From an uncultured Flavobacteriales bacterium (lineage in GTDB: Bacteria > Bacteroidota > Bacteroidia > Flavobacteriales > Schleiferiaceae), in assembly GCA_903821715.1 (NCBI GenBank), contig CAIJMB010000229.1:1-12277 (forward strand): DNA of 12,277 nt. The letters run 5' to 3'. Shown here in pieces: positions 7,607 through 12,277 of this stretch (position 1 is its first letter; the number at the start of each line of letters is the position of its first letter). Under the pieces are notes generated by a model that was not told the origin of the DNA, ran no database searches, and was given only the letters and a program-made list of their open reading frames with translations. The translations under genes were made by a program, and so were the position numbers.

Positions 7607-7654
7607 CGTGTCGTGTTTTTGGGCGACCCACGGCCATGACCGTGATTCGGGTGG

Positions 7655-7683
7655 CAAATATAGTTCGAATTTTCAATCTACAA
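7655..7683 (-). promoter_or_regulatory. rpmH promoter (-33 and -7)
   Basis: The minus strand has TTG (7683-7681), an 18-nt spacer and TATATTTG (7662-7655), an exact TAnnTTTG. Both parts and the spacing fit the Bacteroidota primary sigma factor consensus, as expected for a strongly expressed ribosomal protein gene. Transcription should start about 40 nt before the rpmH ATG. A 5-bp hairpin, CACGG with CCGTG at 7629-7644, lies in the leader. Confidence 0.75.
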
Positions 7684-7689
7684 GCGGTG

Positions 7690-7697
7690 TATCTTTG
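7690..7697 (+). promoter_or_regulatory. -7 element for the SDR-led operon
   Basis: TATCTTTG is an exact TAnnTTTG match ending 5 nt before the ATG at 7703, so the transcript would start at or within a few bases of the start codon. No clear TTG -33 box is seen; TTCG at 7664-7667 (22-nt spacer) is the nearest candidate. It lies 7-9 bp from the rpmH -33 element, on the opposite strand. Confidence 0.65.
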
Positions 7698-7702
7698 AAA
7701 AT

Positions 7703-8455
7703 ATGTCGAGCAAATTGAGAATTTGGGTCACCGGAGCCTCTGAAGGTATTGGCCTTGGGCTGCTGCAGCACTACCAAAACCTTGGTTGGCAGACAGTAGG
7801 AAGCTCGCGACGCACTCAAGGCCCGACAGTAGCAGACTACTGGATTCCGGCTGACCTGAGCGATTCCGCCGACCAAATTTCTGCCGTAAACCAGCTCATG
7901 ACTGAGGTAGGATGGCCCGACCTTGTCGTGCTCAATGCCGGAGTGGGACACTGGGCTACGGCCGACGAATCTGCGCGCAGCGACGCCGAGCGCGTGTTTG
8001 CACTGAATTACTGGGCTCCGGTCGAAATCACCCGACTATTGGCCCAACGCGCTGAAGGCCGGGGGCTGCACGTGATTGTGATCTCAAGCATCGCCGCCCG
8101 ATTCGGACAACAAAAACTCGCGACCTACAGCGCCAGCAAGGCGGCGGTCGCCCTGTGGGCTGAATCCGTAAATGAAGAGTGGCAGGGTTCCGCCCACCGA
8201 ATCCAATTGATTCTGCCCGGAGTGGTCAGCACCAACATCATGCGCCACAGCATTGGCCGCGACGGGCAGGCTTTAGGCGACCGCGCCGGGGCCCACCGCG
8301 GCTGGAGCGTTGAACGCACGGTCCGCGCGATTGAACGCGCCACGCGCAGCGGCAGATTTGCCCATATTTTGGCCAGCCCAGGTGTACGCTTAGCCCTGAT
8401 TATGCACGACCTTTGTCCGAGTATATTTTACCTGCTTTTGCGCCGCAAACCATGA
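7703..8455 (+). CDS. Short-chain dehydrogenase/reductase (SDR)
   Basis: 250 residues. A classical SDR: the Rossmann dinucleotide loop TGASEGIG (10-17), NAG (78-80), Asn102, catalytic Ser128 or Ser129, the Tyr142-xxx-Lys146 pair in YSASK, and PG (172-173) followed by T177. Arg36-Arg37 after the second strand favours NADP(H) over NAD(H). The enzyme should oxidise an alcohol or reduce a ketone; the substrate is unknown. The C-terminal stretch (about 225-246) is hydrophobic and ends in RRKP, which may place the enzyme at the membrane, as in DltE-like or DHRS7-like members; this is inferred. The ATG at 7703 sits 5 nt after a perfect -7 box, so the message may be leaderless. It is the first gene of the operon, and its stop overlaps the next start as ATGA, suggesting that the two enzymes are made together. 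Confidence 0.92.
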   Translation: MSSKLRIWVTGASEGIGLGLLQHYQNLGWQTVGSSRRTQGPTVADYWIPADLSDSADQISAVNQLMTEVGWPDLVVLNAGVGHWATADESARSDAERVFALNYWAPVEITRLLAQRAEGRGLHVIVISSIAARFGQQKLATYSASKAAVALWAESVNEEWQGSAHRIQLILPGVVSTNIMRHSIGRDGQALGDRAGAHRGWSVERTVRAIERATRSGRFAHILASPGVRLALIMHDLCPSIFYLLLRRKP

Positions 8456-9258
8456 AGACGATCATCAATCCCAGCGTGCTCGAGCGACTGCCCGAACTCA
8501 CTGCCCAATTTGCTGCGGGCCAACCCGAGCACGTGGTCCTCGACAACTTTTTAAATGAAGAGGTTGCCAATGCCCTGCACCAGCACTTTCCGTCGGTCGA
8601 TTCGCTCAAGGTCAAGCGCAAGTCGCTCAATGAAAACAAGGTAGAAGACTACCACTTCGAGCGATGGGACCCCATTTTCACCGAGGTCCGCAACGCCATT
8701 CGCTCTTCTGAATTCGGAACCTGGATCAGCACCCTGACCGGAATCGACAATCTTCAAACTCCCGACGACGCGTTGGGATCGGGTCTGCACCAGGGCGGCC
8801 AAGGCAGCTTTGTCGACGTACATATCGACGTCAACTTTGACCCTAAACTCAAGCTGTGGCGCCGCGTAAACCTATTGATTTACCTCAACCGCCACTGGGA
8901 CGAGGCCTGGGGCGGACACCTCGAAATCTGGGACCCTCAGATGACCAAGGTGCTTCACCGCGTGGCTCCGATGCACAACCGCGCTATCATCTTTTTGACC
9001 GACGAGAATAGTCCGCATGGCTATAAGGCCATCAACATTCCCGAAGGTGAGTCGCGCAAGAGCTTCTACGCCTACTACTTCACCGAGGTCAGCGACGGAT
9101 TCAAGTACAGCGACTCGAAGTTCATTGCCCGCCCTGACGACAGTTTGGCGCGACGCACGGCAACTTCGGTCAAGGAGTGGACCAAAATCCGCGCGAAGCG
9201 TGTGCTGAACGCCCTCGGAGTCAAAATGCTTGACTTCCAAGACAAAAACCGCTTCTAA
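8452..9258 (+). CDS. 2-oxoglutarate/Fe(II)-dependent oxygenase
   Basis: 268 residues from the ATG at 8452, which shares ATGA with the SDR stop. The frame is open from an ATG at 8413, but those 13 residues lie inside the SDR gene, and the coupled start precedes the first conserved part. The protein shows the double-stranded beta-helix iron site of the prolyl-4-hydroxylase-like family: H124-x-D126 in VDVHIDVNFD, the distal His189 in SPHGY, and Arg202 in ESRKSFYAYYFT to bind 2-oxoglutarate. RRVNLLIYLN (137-146) and WGGHLEIWD (153-161) are also typical. The N-terminal part has the usual FLNEEVANALHQHFP helix. It would use O2 and 2-oxoglutarate to hydroxylate a substrate that cannot be told from sequence. 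A polysaccharide or lipid precursor, a protein or a small metabolite are all possible. Coupling to an SDR suggests hydroxylation plus oxidation/reduction of one molecule (inference). Confidence 0.9.
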   Translation: MKTIINPSVLERLPELTAQFAAGQPEHVVLDNFLNEEVANALHQHFPSVDSLKVKRKSLNENKVEDYHFERWDPIFTEVRNAIRSSEFGTWISTLTGIDNLQTPDDALGSGLHQGGQGSFVDVHIDVNFDPKLKLWRRVNLLIYLNRHWDEAWGGHLEIWDPQMTKVLHRVAPMHNRAIIFLTDENSPHGYKAINIPEGESRKSFYAYYFTEVSDGFKYSDSKFIARPDDSLARRTATSVKEWTKIRAKRVLNALGVKMLDFQDKNRF

Positions 9259-9264
9259 GGCGGG

Positions 9265-11076
9265 ATGGCGAAGTACACCTACGGCAACAAAACGCCTAAA
9301 AAACCCATCTCGTGGGCTGCACTTAAGCAGATGTCACGGATGTACGTCCACGTCAAGCCCTACCGCGGTGAATTTGCGGTTGGTCTTATTATGCTGCTTC
9401 TGTCCTCGGGCAGCAACCTGGCGTTCCCTAAATACCTCGGTGAACTCGTCGATGCCGCCCAGACCGACCCTTCGGCCATTGACGGAATCGCCCTGACCTT
9501 GGTTGTCATTTTGCTCGCCCAGTCGGTGTTCAGCTTCGGGCGCATCTTCTTTTTTGAGCGGGTGGCCCAGCGGTCGCTCGCATCGCTACGGTCGGCCATG
9601 TACAACCATTTGGTGAGCCTTCCGCTGCCGTTTTTTCACGAAAAGCGCATCGGCGAACTCACCAACCGCCTTCAGAGCGACATCGGCGTCCTTCAAGAAA
9701 CGTTTACCAGTACGTTGGCCGAATTCATTCGCCAAATCGTCATCATTGTGGGCGGAATCGCCCTTCTGGTCTATCAATCCCCCTCGCTGACGGGCTTCAT
9801 GCTCTTGGTGCTGCCCCTTGTGGTAATTCTCGGCGTGGCCTTCGGAAGCCGAATTCGCAAGTACGCCAAAGACGTACAGACGGCATCTGCGGAATCCAAC
9901 ACCATCGTCGACGAGACCCTGAGCGCCGTGGCCACCGTGAAGGCCTATACGCAAGAGGGCTTCGAGAAAAACCGCTACCGCGGGGCACTTGACCACGTCG
10001 CGGCCCTGGGTATTCGCGGCGGAATCTACCGCGGCGCATTCAGTAGCTTCATCATTCTCGGCCTCTTTGGCGCCCTGGTGGCCGTAATCTGGAAGGGCGC
10101 GAGCCTTATCGCGAGCGGCGAAATGGCCTCAGGACAGCTCTTTAGCTTTGTCATCTACTCGGGCTTTATCGGCGGATCCGTGGGCGGACTTGCCGACGTG
10201 TACAGCCGCCTGCAGCGCGCGATGGGCGCCACCGAAGCCATCATGGCCATGCTCGACGAGCAACCCGAAACGAGCAACCCGCAGCCAGAAACCAGCAACC
10301 AGCAGTCAGCAGCTAGCAACCAGCAGCCAGCCGTCACCTTCCGCAACGTACACTTCGCCTACCCCACCCGTCCGGACGTTCCGGTGCTTCAGGGCCTCAA
10401 CCTCGAAATCCGCGAAGGCCAGCAGTGCGCTCTTGTGGGTTCAAGCGGGGCCGGAAAATCCACGGTAGTGCAGCTTCTGTACCGCTTTCACGACCCGCAG
10501 CAGGGCGAACTCCTCGTTCAGGGCCGCGACGCCCGCGACTGGTCCCTCGACGAACTGAGGGGGCGCATGGCCTGGGTCCCGCAAGACGTCGTACTCTTTG
10601 GACGCAGCATCCTCGAGAACATTCGCTACAGCCGCCCTGAGGCCAGCGACGAAGAGGTGCGACGGGCCGCCGAAGACGCGAATGCGTGGGAATTCATCGA
10701 ACGCTTCCCCGAAGGCTGGAACACTCAAGTCGGCGAGCGCGGCGTGCAGCTCAGTGGAGGCCAACGCCAGCGCATCGCCATTGCGCGAGCCATGCTCCGC
10801 GACCCCAAACTTCTCGTGCTCGACGAGGCCACCTCATCGCTCGACCCTGAAAGCGAATCGCTGGTTCAAGGCGCTCTCGAAACCCTCATGCGCGGACGGA
10901 CCTCGCTCGTCATTGCCCACCGACTCAGCACAGTGCGCCACGCTGACGTCATCGCCTTCATTCACGAAGGGCAAATCGCCGAAATGGGCAGCCACGAAGA
11001 GCTCATGCAGCTCGACGGCGGACGCTACCGCGCCTTTGTGCATAAGCAGTGGAACGGAACCCTAACTTCGCATTAA
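9265..11076 (+). CDS. MsbA-like ABC exporter (fused membrane and ATPase domains)
   Basis: 603 residues, 6 nt after the oxygenase stop. Residues 1-330 form a type IV (ABC_membrane) exporter domain with six helices and the family stretches LPFFHEKRIGELTNRLQSDI (120-139) and AVATVKAYTQE (221-231). Residues 357-603 are the ATPase: Walker A GSSGAGKST (392-400), Q-loop Gln440, signature LSGGQ (496-500), Walker B LLVLDE (516-521), D-loop SSLD (524-527) and His552. All catalytic residues are present. It is a half-transporter expected to work as a homodimer in the inner membrane, pumping a lipid, lipid-linked glycan or drug outward. Whether it is MsbA itself (lipid A export) cannot be decided, since Bacteroidota carry several paralogues. 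The linker (333-356) is an unusual tandem repeat rich in Gln, Ser and Asn. The bases before the ATG (AAGGCGGG) could be a weak ribosome site. The TAA overlaps the ftsB ATG by one base. Confidence 0.93.
   Translation: MAKYTYGNKTPKKPISWAALKQMSRMYVHVKPYRGEFAVGLIMLLLSSGSNLAFPKYLGELVDAAQTDPSAIDGIALTLVVILLAQSVFSFGRIFFFERVAQRSLASLRSAMYNHLVSLPLPFFHEKRIGELTNRLQSDIGVLQETFTSTLAEFIRQIVIIVGGIALLVYQSPSLTGFMLLVLPLVVILGVAFGSRIRKYAKDVQTASAESNTIVDETLSAVATVKAYTQEGFEKNRYRGALDHVAALGIRGGIYRGAFSSFIILGLFGALVAVIWKGASLIASGEMASGQLFSFVIYSGFIGGSVGGLADVYSRLQRAMGATEAIMAMLDEQPETSNPQPETSNQQSAASNQQPAVTFRNVHFAYPTRPDVPVLQGLNLEIREGQQCALVGSSGAGKSTVVQLLYRFHDPQQGELLVQGRDARDWSLDELRGRMAWVPQDVVLFGRSILENIRYSRPEASDEEVRRAAEDANAWEFIERFPEGWNTQVGERGVQLSGGQRQRIAIARAMLRDPKLLVLDEATSSLDPESESLVQGALETLMRGRTSLVIAHRLSTVRHADVIAFIHEGQIAEMGSHEELMQLDGGRYRAFVHKQWNGTLTSH
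10261..10332 (+). repeat. 21-nt tandem repeat in the ABC transporter linker
   Basis: Three full units of 21 nt (10261-10281, 10282-10302, 10303-10323) and a partial fourth (10324-10332) encode QPETSNP, QPETSNQ, QSAASNQ and QPA. Each full unit contains AGCAACC at the same place. The array lies exactly between membrane domain and ATPase, keeps the frame, and is flanked by ordinary conserved sequence, so it looks like an insertion or expansion tolerated in a flexible linker. Confidence 0.9.
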
Positions 11077-11387
11077 TGCACCGGATTCCGTCCTTTCTTC
11101 GCAACAAGTACGTCTTAGCCGGACTGCTTTTTGGTGTGTGGATGCTTTTTTTGGACTCCAACAACCTGCGCATTCAGTGGGAACTGGACCAAGAAGTCCG
11201 CGCCCTTGAGGACGGGGTGCGCTACTACCGCAGCGAACTCGAAAAAACCCAAAAGCGCCTTACTGAACTAGAGTCCGACCCCGCGCAGCTCGAAAAATTC
11301 GCCCGCGAAACCTACTGGATGCACCGTCCCGGCGAAGAAGTCCTTCTGGTTGAACCCTTGGACCCCGAAGATTCCGACACGTTATGA
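11076..11387 (+). CDS. Septum formation initiator, FtsB/DivIC family
   Basis: 103 residues from the ATG at 11076, which shares its A with the preceding TAA stop (TAATG). An upstream in-frame ATG at 11049 lies within the ABC gene and is less likely. The protein has a short basic N-terminus, one membrane helix (about 11-27, YVLAGLLFGVWMLFL), a periplasmic coiled coil (about 31-66) with acidic and basic heptads, and the family C-terminal motif DPAQLEKFARETYWM (68-82) followed by PGEEV. FtsB/DivIC is a bitopic divisome protein that joins FtsL and FtsQ/DivIB to activate septal wall synthesis. Length and layout fit Bacteroidota members, which are often encoded just before mutA, as here. Its last four bases, ATGA, contain a possible coupled start for the next gene. 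The ABC exporter upstream takes the place where I would expect a uridine kinase gene in related genomes; this comes from memory. Confidence 0.9.
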   Translation: MHRIPSFLRNKYVLAGLLFGVWMLFLDSNNLRIQWELDQEVRALEDGVRYYRSELEKTQKRLTELESDPAQLEKFARETYWMHRPGEEVLLVEPLDPEDSDTL

Positions 11388-11471
11388 CGCCTGAACTGCC
11401 CGAATTGGGGGGTTCCAAGTGCGGCAAATCAAACGCTGCCTGACTTTGGACCCGCGGCACCCGCTGACCGA

Positions 11472-12277
11472 ATGGTGACGGTGGATGTGGACGGTTCCGA
11501 CCCCAACAAAGCCAACAAGGCCGCACTCGCGGCGCTAATGGACGGCGCGAGCAGCATACTGTTTTGGGTGCACCGCACTGACGACGTAGCCGCGCTGACG
11601 GCCGGAATTGACAGCAGCATCGCCCCCGTGCACTTGGTCGGCGACCTCGACCCTGAGGACTTGACCACGCAGCTCCGTGCCGAGACCCAAGGGCTATACA
11701 ACGTCGACCCTATCGAGCAAAAGGCCCGCAGCGGCAAATGGTTTACGGGGAGCTGTTCGGGTGACCTGACCCGCCTGAAGTGCGCTGAAGAGCAACTACC
11801 AAAGGCCATGGGTGCCGTAGTTAGCAACGCCTGCGTTGCGGCACCGCAGGGGGCCGCCGCACAACTGGCTTGGGGTCTTGCGAGCCTCGAGGCGGTGAAT
11901 CCTGCTCCGGGACGCCCCGTTGGCCTTGTGCTTCAGGCGACCGAAGACTACTTCGAGACGGCCGCGATGGTCCAAGCTGCACGACTTCTGTGGACGCGCA
12001 ACCCGCTGTGGATTGTGGGCCGAGTAGCCGGCAGCACCAGCGAAGATGCCGCCGACCTCGTCGACCGTGGACTGCAGGCCCAAGCCCTCGCCCTCGGAGG
12101 GTGCCGCGACCTCTGGATCCAGCCCCTGAACGACAGCCCACAGGCCGCGCGGTGGGCACGCCACCAGGCATTGGTGCTGTACTACGAGAGCGGCCTGTTC
12201 CGCCACGAATACCCGCTACGCGGCAGCTACCTGATTGAAGAATGGACGGCACGACTCGCCGAACAAGCCCGCACCCA
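11472..12277 (+). CDS. mutA: Methylmalonyl-CoA mutase small subunit (runs off right edge; start uncertain)
   Basis: The plus frame is open from the ftsB stop to the window edge; the first in-frame ATG is at 11472, giving 268 residues. The matches to the small (B12-free) subunit are DPNKANKAALAALMDGASSILF near the N-terminus, YNVDPIEQKARSGKWF, a middle TIM-barrel part (GLVLQATEDYFETAAMVQAAR), ALGGCRDLW, and WARHQALVLYYESGLF followed by GSYLIEEWT near residue 251. In this family the last two correspond to RNxxLIL.EES and GSYYIE.LT. With MutB the protein would interconvert methylmalonyl-CoA and succinyl-CoA. The sequence is divergent and, by my estimate, roughly 100 residues short, lacking the N-terminal part with the conserved Trp and LKG. 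A better start by context is the ATG at 11384 (ATGA overlap with ftsB), but it is out of frame unless the G6 run at 11407-11412 is read as five G. Confidence 0.75.
   Translation, partial: MVTVDVDGSDPNKANKAALAALMDGASSILFWVHRTDDVAALTAGIDSSIAPVHLVGDLDPEDLTTQLRAETQGLYNVDPIEQKARSGKWFTGSCSGDLTRLKCAEEQLPKAMGAVVSNACVAAPQGAAAQLAWGLASLEAVNPAPGRPVGLVLQATEDYFETAAMVQAARLLWTRNPLWIVGRVAGSTSEDAADLVDRGLQAQALALGGCRDLWIQPLNDSPQAARWARHQALVLYYESGLFRHEYPLRGSYLIEEWTARLAEQART

Noticed and set aside
7333..7702. Replication origin near rpmH
   Set aside because: No DnaA-box cluster or AT-rich unwinding region is seen, and dnaA, dnaN and rnpA are not nearby.
10261..10332. CRISPR array or CRISPR-like repeat
   Set aside because: Units are directly adjacent without spacers, in frame within an ABC transporter, and there are no cas genes.
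11796..12252. Minus-strand and other-frame open frames opposite mutA
   Set aside because: They carry only GC-rich Arg/Ala/Pro-type translations, whereas the plus frame ≡0 matches MutA landmarks throughout.

Overview
The window reads as chromosomal DNA of a member of the Bacteroidota, probably a Flavobacteriales-type lineage with unusually high GC for that group. Three things point there. Several gene starts sit just downstream of TAnnTTTG elements, the -7 box of the Bacteroidota primary sigma factor, and Shine-Dalgarno sites are nearly absent. CarB is the short form without a C-terminal regulatory domain. A small septum-formation (FtsB/DivIC) gene directly precedes a methylmalonyl-CoA mutase small-subunit gene. 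All gene functions below are read from motifs and family knowledge; no database search was run.

Left region (1-4501), cell-envelope polysaccharide genes. A Wzx-type flippase runs leftward off the window from a TTG start at 651. Its GC is visibly lower than that of its neighbours. Divergent from it is a large YfhO-type polytopic membrane protein (754-3240). This overlaps by 8 nt the GTG start of a GT4 glycosyltransferase (3233-4501). Flippase, membrane GT-C-like protein and cytosolic glycosyltransferase make a plausible set for building or decorating a lipid-linked glycan.

Middle region (4486-7606), minus-strand housekeeping genes. rpmH (ribosomal protein L34) has a good promoter and its own rho-independent terminator. 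carB follows with a probable promoter of its own. carB converges on the glycosyltransferase and the two stop codons overlap by 16 bp inside a near-palindrome. There is no rnpA beside rpmH and nothing resembling a replication origin.

Right region (7703-12277), one tightly packed plus-strand operon. It holds an SDR oxidoreductase, a 2-oxoglutarate/Fe(II) oxygenase (ATGA overlap), an MsbA-like ABC exporter (6-nt gap) with a 21-nt tandem repeat in its inter-domain linker, ftsB/divIC (TAATG overlap) and mutA, which runs off the right edge. The mutA start is unclear: the ATG coupled to the ftsB stop is out of frame with the rest of the gene unless a G6 run is read as G5. The SDR promoter faces and overlaps the rpmH promoter.

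I see no mobile element, CRISPR array, tRNA or rRNA, and no gene-free stretch over 300 bases; the longest gaps are about 100-115 nt. Nothing here is clearly a new system. The most interesting candidate is the oxidoreductase-oxygenase-exporter trio coupled to a divisome gene. The most checkable oddities are the mutA frameshift, the linker repeat, and the divergent and convergent overlaps.
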